Below, in pieces: positions 8,801 through 16,325 of a stretch of 33,562 nt of DNA (position 1 is the first letter of the stretch; each line of letters opens with the position of its first letter). Below the pieces are notes generated by a model. That model had not been told where the DNA came from. It ran no database searches and saw only the letters and a list, made by a program, of their open reading frames with translations. The position numbers and the translations under genes were made by a program. The stretch lies in assembly GCF_900129485.1 (NCBI RefSeq), contig NZ_FQVW01000036.1, positions 1-33,562 of the forward strand. Reading direction: 5' to 3'. The stretch comes from Ornithinibacillus halophilus (lineage in GTDB: Bacteria; Bacillota; Bacilli; Bacillales; Amphibacillaceae).

Positions 8801-10277
8801 CGCTCGTGCTTACTATGATGCTGGAAACAAATGGGCTGTGAAAATGTCCTTACCAGAAGGCAACGAATCAGCAGTCGTAACTGATGGTGTATTCCAGTTC
8901 CATGGTACAGATTGGCCATCTCCAGGTGATACTCCATTTGCAGTCGAAGTTTGGTCTGCAGGTGAAGATGGGTTACCAGGCGAACTACTAGCTGGACCTG
9001 TTGAGGCAGATGCGATTCGTGATTTAAACGAATGGACAGTAGTTGATTTACGTGAACATAGCATCCAGGTAGAGGGCGACTTCTTCATGGTTTATGTTCA
9101 AACTGGTGCAAATCCAAATGTACCTGGTCTAGCAACTGATGAAGATGGTACTAATGCTGAACGTAGTTATCAATCTGTAGGTGGAGAATGGTCTGCTACA
9201 CCAACAGCTGAAGGGAACTACATGATCCGTGCACGTGTTGCATATGGTGTGGATAACCCAGAAATTACTTCACCTGAAGATGGATTAATTACTAATGAGT
9301 CAAATGTAACAATCGAAGGTAATGCTTCTCCAACGACAACTTTAAGCCTTGCTAATAATGGGGAGGAAGTTGAGTCAGTAGAAATTGACGAAAGTGGAGA
9401 ATTTGCTATTGATGTTGAGCTTTCAGAAGGTGAAAATGAATTCACTGCAACTTCATTTGTTAATGGTGAAGAGGCAACTAGTTCTGAAACTGTAAAAGTA
9501 ACTCTAGATACTGAAGCGCCAGAATTAACTATTGATGCTCCAGTTGATGGTGATTTAACAAATCGTGAGACAGTAACTGTTGAAGGAACTGTTTTTGATG
9601 AACACCTTAATAATGTATTAGTGAATGGTCAAGAAGCAGACGTAGCAGAGGATGGTACTTATTCGAAGCGTATTCTACTTGACGAAGGTGAAAATGTAAT
9701 TGAAGTTGTAGCAGGGGATGGTGCAGGTAATACGTCTAGTGAGCAAGTTGTAATTGAGGTAGATTTCACAGCACCTGTAATTGAAAACTTAAATCCTACA
9801 GAGGATAAAACAATCAATGCGGGTGAAACGGTATTAATTGAATTTGATAGTGAAGCAGACTTAAATGCTACATTTACAATTCACATGCCGCTAACTAATC
9901 TTGTTGCTAACGATCCTGTTGCCTTACCATTAAATAATGCAACAGAACTTCCAATGATGGAAATGACAGATGGACACTATGTTGGATACTGGACAGCTCC
10001 AAGCAATGTAATTGCTGATGGTGCTAGAATTGAAGTGAAAGTTGTTGATGACTTTGGAAATGAGACTCGTCAACTAGCTGATGCTCTTCTATTTGTAAAT
10101 GTAGAAGAGGAAGAAGAGGAAGAAGATGATGGTCACCCTGGAAAAGGGAAAGGACCTGGCAAAGGAAAGGGGCCTGGAAATGGCAAAGGCCCTGGAAATG
10201 GTAAGGGACCTGGAAATGGTAAAGGCCCTTGGAATGGTAAGGGACCAGGGAATGGAAATGTTCCATGGAAATGGTAA
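5820..10277 (+). CDS. bpr: Secreted multidomain subtilase, bacillopeptidase F type
   Basis: A 1485-residue secreted serine protease. Signal peptide 1-30 (KR-rich, hydrophobic, ending VGA), I9-type propeptide at about 55-180, and an S8 catalytic domain at about 195-500 with Asp221 (NIDTGV), His267 (GHGTHT), oxyanion Asn365 (AAGNTT) and Ser439 (SGTSMAAP). Then come an immune-inhibitor-A/MAM-like beta domain at about 623-775 (DFESNPIGW to GWYIDDVSL), a carboxypeptidase-regulatory-like repeat at about 900-975, a beta domain at about 980-1140 and two bacterial Ig-like domains at about 1147-1320. From memory it is colinear with B. subtilis Bpr up to about residue 1428. The remaining 57 residues (polyacidic, then GNGKGP repeats) are extra. 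It starts with GTG behind GGGGAGG. There is no LPxTG anchor or C-terminal TM segment. It is monocistronic between terminators. Confidence 0.95.
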   Translation: MRRKRQVKIFSLFASLLMIFSLITPGFVGAESIGKISTSLHDSKKLAESKVSNNLQSQFDKNDKVTFLIKFNEKTDVFKVAQNAKSTAQKSSLSGVNTEFVQRSAVISELKATAVQSQQRVKDFLEKQEMEGKAENIRSFHIVNGMAVTATKEVAEKIASFAEVEKILPNEKRQLISEVDTAVEAPKNDTQNIEWNVERVGAPAVWDMGIDGQGVVVANIDTGVQWDHPALMEKYAGYDAATGEVDHTYSFFDPVNGETEPYDIDGHGTHTMGTMVGSEEDGSNQVGVAPGAKWIAVQAFTADGAYDADLLAAAEWLLAPGGDVTKAPDVVNNSWGGGAGLDEWYRDAVIAWRAAGIFPAFAAGNTTLFNPGGPGSVAAPSNYPESFAVGATDSSDNKASFSLEGPSPYDEIKPDVSAPGVAVRSSVPGNGYASNSGTSMAAPAVAGVVALIESANSNLDIDEIEDLLMNTADSEAGTDASFPESPNHGYGYGIVDAFAAVSSVVSGLGTIEGHVTMEGEDSEAPVYEHTAPAETYEGMNLDLSVEVSDDISVTSVELHYGDQVIEADQVSGDYLSGEYVATVPGEYITGDSFTYQWVINDFGNNEVTSDQYEVTVNPGITVGYEEDFESNPIGWYTYGDSSSWEWGEPTTGPGEAASGDKVYATSVDGQYNNNENSMLVMPPIDLPEGESYLQFNNWYNIENNWDYGYVMISTDQEDWVELETYTNVSDGWEQTELDLSEYSGERVYIGFNFDSDGSVQRDGWYIDDVSLADTSLNLEEPSIKGNLGIVNNDPTVDKSKQEKVEPANRALPSKELPEQVEASYNPNALPLDAQITVLESGRTANTNPQDGSYSLLHSAGTFTVVAEAYGFYSAEQTVNLEADGTAQANFNLEELPQATVSGTVTSANSGNPVEGATLLLVEDANIAPVETDENGNYSLTGYEGTYTLKVIARDFHSEEIEVTLDSNQTLDIELEPFFTVPGGEIGYDDGTAENARAYYDAGNKWAVKMSLPEGNESAVVTDGVFQFHGTDWPSPGDTPFAVEVWSAGEDGLPGELLAGPVEADAIRDLNEWTVVDLREHSIQVEGDFFMVYVQTGANPNVPGLATDEDGTNAERSYQSVGGEWSATPTAEGNYMIRARVAYGVDNPEITSPEDGLITNESNVTIEGNASPTTTLSLANNGEEVESVEIDESGEFAIDVELSEGENEFTATSFVNGEEATSSETVKVTLDTEAPELTIDAPVDGDLTNRETVTVEGTVFDEHLNNVLVNGQEADVAEDGTYSKRILLDEGENVIEVVAGDGAGNTSSEQVVIEVDFTAPVIENLNPTEDKTINAGETVLIEFDSEADLNATFTIHMPLTNLVANDPVALPLNNATELPMMEMTDGHYVGYWTAPSNVIADGARIEVKVVDDFGNETRQLADALLFVNVEEEEEEEDDGHPGKGKGPGKGKGPGNGKGPGNGKGPGNGKGPWNGKGPGNGNVPWKW
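10140..10274 (+). repeat. 18-bp coding tandem repeat in the bpr 3' end (GNGKGP units)
   Basis: Seven 18-bp units followed by a 9-bp remnant, in frame, encode GKGKGP, GKGKGP, GNGKGP (three times), WNGKGP, GNGNVP and WKW. Units differ mainly at third codon positions (GGA/GGT/GGC, CCT/CCA), so the array is not a fresh duplication. A run of acidic residues (EEEEEEDD) precedes it. Confidence 0.95.
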
Positions 10278-10312
10278 GACTGACACTTTACCTGTGATAG
10301 TGAAGTGACTGT

Positions 10313-10345
10313 AAGGAGCTTGGATTTTAATCCAGGCTCCTTTTT
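10313..10345 (+). terminator. Intrinsic terminator of bpr
   Basis: A 12-bp stem (10313-10324 with 10331-10342; GGAGC pairs with GCTCC, GGA with TCC, one G-T pair) has the six-base loop TTTTAA and is followed by T residues. It lies 36 bases past the bpr stop. Confidence 0.9.
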
Positions 10346-10454
10346 AAATAACATCAATTTGTCGATGAACACTATAGTTACACCTTACATAACTTAATTG
10401 GAGCAGAATATTTTGTATATTTTTATAAAGTAATTATTTTTTTGAGCAAAACCC

Positions 10455-10483
10455 TTTTCAATAGTTTCTAAGGTATGTATAAT
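10455..10483 (+). promoter_or_regulatory. Sigma-A promoter for the FMN riboswitch/ribU unit
   Basis: TTTTCA (10455-10460), a 17-base spacer and a perfect TATAAT (10478-10483). Transcription would begin at about 10490, about 20 bases before the riboswitch P1 stem. Confidence 0.75.
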
Positions 10484-10510
10484 AATAATTGACAAGAGAA
10501 TATCGATTCC

Positions 10511-10647
10511 ATCTTCGGGGCAGGGTGCAATTCCCGACCGACGGTAAGGAACTAGCGTTCTAAGTCCGTGACCCGCTTTGTTTTCGACTAAGCGGCTGAT
10601 CTGGTGAAAGTCCAGAACCGACAGTTACAGTCTGGATGGGAGAAGAT
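10511..10647 (+). promoter_or_regulatory. FMN riboswitch (RFN element)
   Basis: This has the conserved RFN layout. P1 arms are ATCTTC (10511-10516) and GAAGAT (10642-10647). Between them lie the conserved stretches GGGGCAGGGTGCAATTCCC, GACCGACGGTAAGG, GTCCGTGACCCGC, CTGATCTGGTGAAAGTCCAG and CCGACAGTTACAGTCTGGAT. It binds FMN in the nascent leader RNA and is followed by a terminator hairpin, so high FMN should stop transcription of ribU. Confidence 0.98.
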
Positions 10648-10696
10648 GTCGAGCTGAAAATTGGTGTATTTACACCTTTATTTCCTGTGGATTACT

Positions 10697-10738
10697 ATAC
10701 CCTAAAGCCCCGATTAGGCGCTTTAGGGTATTTATGTT
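10697..10738 (+). terminator. Riboswitch expression-platform terminator
   Basis: A perfect 12-bp stem, ATACCCTAAAGC (10697-10708) with GCTTTAGGGTAT (10720-10731), is followed by a T-rich tail. It sits between the FMN aptamer and the ribU ribosome site. Confidence 0.88.
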
Positions 10739-10805
10739 TAAAAGCAGGAATAGGCTCATCCTTCACGACGAGATGTGAATCGATAAAATGTGAAGGAGGA
10801 GATCG

Positions 10806-11393
10806 ATGATGCAAAGAAGCATGCAATCATCAAAATTATTAAAACTTATTATTTTATCTTTATTAGGGACTATTTCACTTCTGTTATTCTTTTTGAATTT
10901 CCCACTCCCATTACTACCTGATTATTTAAAGGTTGATTTTAGTGATGTCCCTGCTATTATGGCATCCCTAATCTTTTCACCACTTGCAGGTGTAGTCGTT
11001 GTAGCAATTAAAAATGTACTGTACTTGGCAATTGGTGGTGGAGAACCTGTCGGTGTTACAGCAAACTTCCTAGCAGGGGTATTATTCGCTGTACCAATTG
11101 GAATCATCTACCATAAGTTTAAAAGTGTGAAAAGTATTGTATCGGGATTAATAACTGGAACAATAATCATGGCTCTTGGAATGGGTGTGTTTAATTACTT
11201 CGTTCTTTTACCAGCATATTCTTTAGTGATGGGGATGGAGGAAATGGCTATTCCTAGCGTTAAGTGGTGGACTGTTTTAGGTGCGATACTTCCATTTAAT
11301 GTTATTAAGGGAATTATCATAGGAATACTGTTCGTCCCGCTGTTTATAAAAATGCGTCGTTGGATCGAATTACAACAAGCAAAGTTTATATAA
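10806..11393 (+). CDS. ribU: Riboflavin transporter, ECF S-component
   Basis: A 195-residue, very hydrophobic membrane protein with five to six TM segments (about 13-32, 48-75, 81-100, 110-137, 155-182). It is the substrate-binding subunit that brings in riboflavin with the shared EcfA/A'/T module, which is encoded elsewhere. The sequence FSDVPAIMASLIFSPLAGVVVV and the loop KNVLYLAIGGGEPVG are typical of RibU. The FMN riboswitch directly upstream supports the assignment strongly. The GGAGGAG site serves the first ATG, and a second ATG follows immediately. Monocistronic. Confidence 0.95.
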   Translation: MMQRSMQSSKLLKLIILSLLGTISLLLFFLNFPLPLLPDYLKVDFSDVPAIMASLIFSPLAGVVVVAIKNVLYLAIGGGEPVGVTANFLAGVLFAVPIGIIYHKFKSVKSIVSGLITGTIIMALGMGVFNYFVLLPAYSLVMGMEEMAIPSVKWWTVLGAILPFNVIKGIIIGILFVPLFIKMRRWIELQQAKFI

Positions 11394-11403
11394 AAAATTG
11401 ATT

Positions 11404-11449
11404 AAAAAAGTAGCAGGTTGATTCTAAGGAATTAGCCTGCTACTTTTTT
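11404..11449 (+). terminator. Intrinsic terminator of ribU
   Basis: A 14-bp stem, AAAAAAGTAGCAGG (11404-11417) with CCTGCTACTTTTTT (11436-11449), located 10 bases past the ribU stop. Confidence 0.92.
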
Positions 11450-11470
11450 CATTAACAGAACTTTACTAAA

Positions 11471-11574
11471 GGTTCTCGATGCCCGAAGGAAGAGAAAAGT
11501 AGGAGCTATGGTAATCGAGAGAGGCTCTCGGTGCCCGAAGGAAGAAAAAAGCCGAGGCTAAGGTAATCGAGAGA
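11471..11574. repeat. Two-unit 52-bp tandem repeat with internal dyads
   Basis: Unit 1 (11471-11522) and unit 2 (11523-11574) abut exactly and agree at 44 of 52 positions. Both contain TGCCCGAAGGAAG near the start and GGTAATCGAGAGA at the end. In unit 1, TCTCGAT near the 5' end is complementary to ATCGAGA at the 3' end. In unit 2 the equivalent pairing survives with one G-T pair. It lies between the ribU terminator and the menI-side terminator and overlaps no gene. Confidence 0.9.
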
Positions 11575-11598
11575 GGTACACTTATCTACACAAAAAAA

Positions 11599-11639
11599 CC
11601 AAACTAACTAATTCAGAAAAAGAATTAAATGTAGTTTGG
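11599..11639. terminator. Terminator between ribU and menI, mainly for the minus strand
   Basis: The stem CCAAACTA (11599-11606) with TAGTTTGG (11632-11639) is extended internally by AATTC/GAATT. It is flanked on the left by an A run that becomes T7 on the minus strand, and by ATTTTTT on the right. It can end menA-menI transcription and back up ribU termination. Confidence 0.8.
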
Positions 11640-11658
11640 ATTTTTTCATGATATAAAG

Positions 11659-12045
11659 CTATTTCTTCTTAGGTACAACACCGATTGTACATCTTGAAAT
11701 ACATAATAATTGCGCGTTTTCATCTGTAATTTTAATATCCCAGACCATGGTTGTTTTTCCAATATGAAACGGAGTCGCTTTTGCTGTAACTGTTCCTTCA
11801 CGTTTGCTCTTAATGTGGTTAGCGTTAATTTCGATGCCAAATACATTATAATGTTCTAAATCGACCTGTAAACTTGCTCCAATACTAGCAGCTGATTCAG
11901 CTAATGCTACATTCGCACCACCATGTAAAAAACCAAATGGTTGATGTGTTCTGTTGTCTACAGGCATTGACATAACTACTAAGTTTTTATCTAGAGAAAC
12001 TACTTCTATTCCTAATGCTTCCATTAGGGTGTTATCAAAATTCAT
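11659..12045 (-). CDS. menI: Hotdog-fold thioesterase, probably 1,4-dihydroxy-2-naphthoyl-CoA hydrolase
   Basis: A 128-residue PaaI-type hotdog protein. The active-site region is QPFGFLHGGANVALAESAAS (about 35-54), where the His-Gly-Gly and the Glu of LAESAAS fit the acyl-CoA thioesterase signature. In menaquinone synthesis this step releases 1,4-dihydroxy-2-naphthoate from its CoA ester after MenB. The gene lies 12 bases after menA on the same strand, and its AGGAGG site overlaps the menA stop region, so the two are probably co-transcribed and coupled. Substrate is assigned from context. A broader acyl-CoA substrate remains possible. Confidence 0.85.
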   Translation of the reverse strand: MNFDNTLMEALGIEVVSLDKNLVVMSMPVDNRTHQPFGFLHGGANVALAESAASIGASLQVDLEHYNVFGIEINANHIKSKREGTVTAKATPFHIGKTTMVWDIKITDENAQLLCISRCTIGVVPKKK

Positions 12046-12057
12046 ACCAATTACCTC

Positions 12058-12993
12058 CTATAAAAGACTATTAATTAATAATGACAATCCAAGCAATAGT
12101 CCATAGATGGTATTTGTTTTTCCTGTTGCCTTCATTGCTGGCATCATTTCAAGTGGCTCAGTTTTTCCAACAAAATTTTTAACAACTTTTAAAGCCAATG
12201 GGATAGCAATAAATGTAATGGCTGACCATGCTGGAAGAATATCTAATAAGATATAAATCAATGTTAATAGGAAGGTAACTATGAAAAATAGTGCTAAGAC
12301 TCCAACTGCATTCTTTCTTCCTACTAAAATTGCTAGTGTTTTTCTACCACCTTTTTTGTCGCCATCTAAATCTCGGATATTATTAGAGAGCATGATGCTA
12401 CCAATAAGAATAGCGATAGGGATAGAAATAAGTATCACATTATTTGTAACGGTTCCCGTTTGGATAAAATAACTTATCCCGATTATGACTGTTCCCATGA
12501 AGAATCCTGACATGAGTTCTCCAAATGGTGTTGTTGAAATTGGGAGTGGTCCTCCAGTATATAAATAACCAAATAGCATACATACCAAGCCAACTACTGC
12601 AATCCACCAACTTGATTCAATACAGATATAAATACCTAAAATTAATGAGATTGCATAAAATACTAAAGCAAGATTTAAGACCGTTTTGGGCTTAATTCCA
12701 TCTCTAACAATTGTGCCGCCAATACCGACGGATTCCTCTGAATCTAGCCCTCTAACGTAGTCATAGTATTCGTTAAACATATTCGTTGCAGATTGAATTA
12801 GGATGGAGGCAATAAGCATCGCTAAAAATAATGGCATACTGATTGAATCCTCATTTAATGCAACCATTGTACCAACGAATACAGGTACAAACGAGGCTGT
12901 TAGTGTATGGGGACGTAATAAGCGCCACCAAACTTGAAAACCATCTTTTTCATTTAATGCTTGTCTAACTTTTGACTGATCTGTAGTATCCAT
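12058..12993 (-). CDS. menA: 1,4-dihydroxy-2-naphthoate polyprenyltransferase
   Basis: A 311-residue UbiA-superfamily membrane prenyltransferase with eight to nine TM segments. It attaches the polyprenyl chain to 1,4-dihydroxy-2-naphthoate to give demethylmenaquinone. The two Asp-rich Mg-diphosphate motifs are visible: NMFNEYYDYVRGLDSEE at about 71-87 and NNIRDLDGDKKGGRKTLA at about 204-221. AAAGGGG precedes the ATG at 9 bases. It is the first gene of the minus-strand menA-menI pair and is divergent from menF across 210 bp, which joins all quinone genes in the window around one control region. Confidence 0.96.
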   Translation of the reverse strand: MDTTDQSKVRQALNEKDGFQVWWRLLRPHTLTASFVPVFVGTMVALNEDSISMPLFLAMLIASILIQSATNMFNEYYDYVRGLDSEESVGIGGTIVRDGIKPKTVLNLALVFYAISLILGIYICIESSWWIAVVGLVCMLFGYLYTGGPLPISTTPFGELMSGFFMGTVIIGISYFIQTGTVTNNVILISIPIAILIGSIMLSNNIRDLDGDKKGGRKTLAILVGRKNAVGVLALFFIVTFLLTLIYILLDILPAWSAITFIAIPLALKVVKNFVGKTEPLEMMPAMKATGKTNTIYGLLLGLSLLINSLL

Positions 12994-13100
12994 TTTTCTT
13001 TTCCCCTTTAGTCGGTGTATATCATATTAAGTTTAGGCAAATAGACAAGACGTGTCAATTCTCTTTTCATCTTAACAAAAAGTTATCAAGTGGCCTTTCC

Positions 13101-13129
13101 TTGAGAAACAATGGAAAACAGACTAAAAT
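13101..13129 (+). promoter_or_regulatory. Sigma-A promoter of the menFDHBE operon
   Basis: TTGAGA (13101-13106), a 17-base spacer and TAAAAT (13124-13129). It lies about 75 bases before the menF start, between menA and menF. Confidence 0.75.
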
Positions 13130-13203
13130 AGAAATATATTTGCAAAATTATATCAAACCATATAAACATAGAAATTATAGGGCAAGATGTTGGAGGAAAT
13201 AAA

Positions 13204-14580
13204 ATGCTTGAATTAAAAGAGGAGCAGTTAGAATCAATCTTAGAAAAAGGTATTAAGCAAGCAAAGAATATACAATTAGTTAGTGTAACTAAGAAAATAC
13301 CAACCAATGATCCGGTATCCATATTCAATGCTGCTAAGATAATGAAAAAACAACGCTCCTATTGGAGGAGTGCTGAAGATAACTTTACTGTGGTTGGAGT
13401 CGGTTCAGCCTTTGAAATAAAAACAAACAAAAATACTTATCAGGAAACAGATAAACAATGGAATTCAATTTTAAGAGATGCAATTATTCATAATCCTTTT
13501 AAAAATGAAGGAACTGGTTTGGTTGCAATTGGTGGAATGTCCTTTGATTCTAAAAAAGAGAAAACAGCACTATGGAATAATTTCGACGATAGTCAATTTG
13601 TCATCCCTGAATTTGTTTATGTACAGAATAATGTAGAGGCATATTTAACAATTAATGTGCGTGTTAATGGAACCGAGGATGTCACTAATTTATCGAGAGA
13701 AATACAACTACAAGAAGATCAATTATTAACTGAGACTGTCACTGCTTTTAAAACTAATGCCATTGTTAGTAAAACAGAGGTAGAGCCACAACAATGGAAG
13801 AAAACAGTTCAGCTTGCAACGGAGGAAATGAAGAAGTCAGATGTTGCAAAGATTGTTCTAGCGCGTGAATTAAGAGTTAAATTATCAAAAGAGGCTCATA
13901 TAGAATCAATTATTCAAGATCTAGTCAATCAACAACCAAATAGTTATGTATTTGCTTTTGAATATGGAGAAGATTGTTTTATAGGAGCAACACCAGAGAG
14001 GTTAGTTAAAAAAGAAAAAAGTCAACTACTATCAACATGTTTAGCTGGTACGGCGCCGAGAGGTAAAGATGTTGTTGAAGATGAAAAAATAAGAAAAGGT
14101 TTATTAAATGATAAAAAGAATCGTGAGGAGCATGATTTTGTCGTTCAAATGATAAGAAAAGCGATTACTCCTTTTGCTCGTGATATAGCGATTCCGGATG
14201 CGCCTGTAGTTTTACAATTAAAAAACATGCATCATTTATATACACCTGTTACTGGGATTATAAAAGAAAATAGTAGCCTTTTTGATATCGTAGAAAAACT
14301 GCATCCTACTCCTGCTTTAGGAGGGACTCCAAAGGAAGAAGCACTGTCATTTATAAGGGAACATGAACTGCTTGACAGGGGATGGTACGGAGCGCCTATT
14401 GGTTGGTTGGACAGTAATGAAAATGGAGAATTTGCTGTAGCAATTCGTTCTGGTTTAATCCAAAAGGATGAGGCTTCATTATTTGCTGGCTGTGGAGTTG
14501 TGGCAGATTCTAATCCTGAGGCAGAGTACGAAGAAACGAATATTAAGTTTACACCAATGTTGTCCGTACTAGGAGGATAA
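13204..14580 (+). CDS. menF: Isochorismate synthase
   Basis: A 458-residue chorismate-utilising enzyme that makes isochorismate from chorismate, the committed step to menaquinone. The C-terminal chorismate-binding domain (about 195-455) shows KSDVAKIVLARELRV, CLAGTAPRGKD, MHHLYTPVTG, LHPTPALGGTPKEEA and GWYGAPIGWLDSNENGEF, all typical of MenF/DhbC-type synthases. No amidotransferase or lyase domain is attached. A dhbC role in catecholate siderophore synthesis is unlikely because menD follows within 2 bases. GGAGG precedes the ATG. The end of the gene carries the ribosome site of menD, so translation is coupled. Confidence 0.96.
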   Translation: MLELKEEQLESILEKGIKQAKNIQLVSVTKKIPTNDPVSIFNAAKIMKKQRSYWRSAEDNFTVVGVGSAFEIKTNKNTYQETDKQWNSILRDAIIHNPFKNEGTGLVAIGGMSFDSKKEKTALWNNFDDSQFVIPEFVYVQNNVEAYLTINVRVNGTEDVTNLSREIQLQEDQLLTETVTAFKTNAIVSKTEVEPQQWKKTVQLATEEMKKSDVAKIVLARELRVKLSKEAHIESIIQDLVNQQPNSYVFAFEYGEDCFIGATPERLVKKEKSQLLSTCLAGTAPRGKDVVEDEKIRKGLLNDKKNREEHDFVVQMIRKAITPFARDIAIPDAPVVLQLKNMHHLYTPVTGIIKENSSLFDIVEKLHPTPALGGTPKEEALSFIREHELLDRGWYGAPIGWLDSNENGEFAVAIRSGLIQKDEASLFAGCGVVADSNPEAEYEETNIKFTPMLSVLGG

Positions 14581-14582
14581 GG

Positions 14583-16325
14583 ATGAATTATAGAGAAGAT
14601 TTAACTCGGTATGTTTCGAATTTTGTGGACGAGCTTGCTGTGAGTGGACTAACCGATGTTGTTATTTCACCCGGATCAAGGTCAACTCCACTAGCAATGA
14701 CTTTTAGCGAACATGAAAAAATAAAAGAATGGGTTATATTAGATGAGCGATCTGCAGCATTTTTCGGGTTGGGGTTAGCAAAACAAACAAATCGTCCTGT
14801 GGCAATACTTTGTTCTTCAGGAACAGCTGCAGCTAATTACTTTCCTGCTATAGTAGAAGCATTTCATAGTCGAGTGCCTCTCATCGTTTTAACAGCTGAT
14901 CGACCTCATGAACTAAGGGATGTTGGAGCTCCTCAAGCGATTGATCAAATTAAATTATATGGAGACTACGTGAAATGGTTCCATGAGATGGCTCTACCTG
15001 AAAGTACGGAAACCATGCTGAATTATGTACGGAGTAAAGCAGCCAGAGCTATCAATGTTGCAATGGAAGGAAATTCAGGTCCTGTTCATTTAAACTTTCC
15101 ATTCAGAGAACCACTCGTTCCTGATTTTTCGTTGGAAAATCTATGGGGGAATCAAACAAGTACGAATTATTTTCAAATTGATGGATACAAAAAAATACCT
15201 GATAGTAATGTGAAGCAATTAGTTCAGCTTCTACAGTCTAAACAAAAAGGGTTAATCGTTTGTGGGCCACAAATAGATCCTGATTTAGGAGAGGCTGTTA
15301 CGTTACTTGCCAAGCAATGGGGAATTCCTGTTTTATCTGATCCATTGTCACAGGTGCGCTCTGGTGAACATAATAAGGACAATATTATTGAAGGATATGA
15401 TGCCTTTCTACGACACGAAGATATACGGCATTATCTTCAATATGATTATCTGATTCGATTTGGGGCAATGCCAGTTTCTAAGGCGTATCTTTTTTACGTT
15501 CAGGAAAATCAACAAGCCCTTCATTTTGTGGTGGAAGAAAATAGTGGATATCGTGAACCTACGAATCACCAAACTGAGTTTATTTTTGCAGATTCGATAC
15601 AATTATGCTCTGATTTACTTGAAGCTAATGTTACAGTAGAGACCGATCCAAATTGGCTAGAAGATTGGTGTCATATGAATCATATAACGAAAAAAATTCT
15701 TTCCAATACCCAAAAAGAGCAATCACTAACTGAAGGTGAAGCAGTACGTACTTTATTAAATGTATTACCACATGAAAGTAGTTTGTACGTTGGAAATAGT
15801 ATGGCGGTGCGAGATGTTGATACCTTCTTTATGGGAACCGAACGAAAAATAAACGTATTAGCAAATCGTGGAGCGAATGGAATTGACGGAATGATATCAA
15901 GTGGAGTAGGGGCAGCGGTCTCTGGAAAGCCTGTTACGTTACTGCTAGGTGATTTGTCATTTTATCATGACATGAATGGTTTATTGGCTGCTAAACATTA
16001 CAACATCGATCTAACGATATTGCTAATTAATAATAATGGTGGGGGAATTTTTTCCTTCCTTCCACAAGCCAAGGAAGAAAAGCATTTTGAATCCTTGTTC
16101 GGCACGCCAGTAGACATCGATTTTAAGCATGCAGTAAACATGTATGGAGGATCTTATCATTCGGCTAGTAAGGAAGAAGAGCTGCATAATGTATTAAAAG
16201 AAAGCTATCAGGAAAAAGGATTATCCGTTATTGAGGTGAAAACCGATCGTTCAGAAAATGTTACTTGGCATCGGGATTTATGGACACAAATCCAAGAAGA
16301 AATTATAAATACGGTGATGAAATGA
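14583..16325 (+). CDS. menD: SEPHCHC synthase (2-oxoglutarate-consuming, ThDP-dependent)
   Basis: A 580-residue thiamine-diphosphate enzyme that adds the succinyl semialdehyde unit from 2-oxoglutarate to isochorismate, giving SEPHCHC. The N-terminal Pyr domain carries ISPGSRSTPL (28-37) and the ThDP-activating Glu55 in LDERSAA. The C-terminal PP domain contains ANRGANGIDG and the Mg/ThDP motif from GDLSFYHDMNG to INNNGGG. AGGAGG inside the end of menF drives the start. Its TGA stop overlaps the ATG of menH (ATGA), a coupling junction. Confidence 0.97.
   Translation: MNYREDLTRYVSNFVDELAVSGLTDVVISPGSRSTPLAMTFSEHEKIKEWVILDERSAAFFGLGLAKQTNRPVAILCSSGTAAANYFPAIVEAFHSRVPLIVLTADRPHELRDVGAPQAIDQIKLYGDYVKWFHEMALPESTETMLNYVRSKAARAINVAMEGNSGPVHLNFPFREPLVPDFSLENLWGNQTSTNYFQIDGYKKIPDSNVKQLVQLLQSKQKGLIVCGPQIDPDLGEAVTLLAKQWGIPVLSDPLSQVRSGEHNKDNIIEGYDAFLRHEDIRHYLQYDYLIRFGAMPVSKAYLFYVQENQQALHFVVEENSGYREPTNHQTEFIFADSIQLCSDLLEANVTVETDPNWLEDWCHMNHITKKILSNTQKEQSLTEGEAVRTLLNVLPHESSLYVGNSMAVRDVDTFFMGTERKINVLANRGANGIDGMISSGVGAAVSGKPVTLLLGDLSFYHDMNGLLAAKHYNIDLTILLINNNGGGIFSFLPQAKEEKHFESLFGTPVDIDFKHAVNMYGGSYHSASKEEELHNVLKESYQEKGLSVIEVKTDRSENVTWHRDLWTQIQEEIINTVMK

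Noticed and set aside
10140-10274. Regular short repeats that could suggest a CRISPR array
   Set aside because: The repeats are contiguous 18-bp units in frame inside bpr with no spacers. They are protein-coding.
10024-10372. Several open antisense frames over the bpr 3' end
   Set aside because: They arise from the low-complexity repeat composition, lack ribosome sites and lie opposite a clear gene.
11471-11574. Tandem repeat as an origin-type iteron or attachment site
   Set aside because: Only two units, no replication or integrase gene nearby, and a core-genome context.
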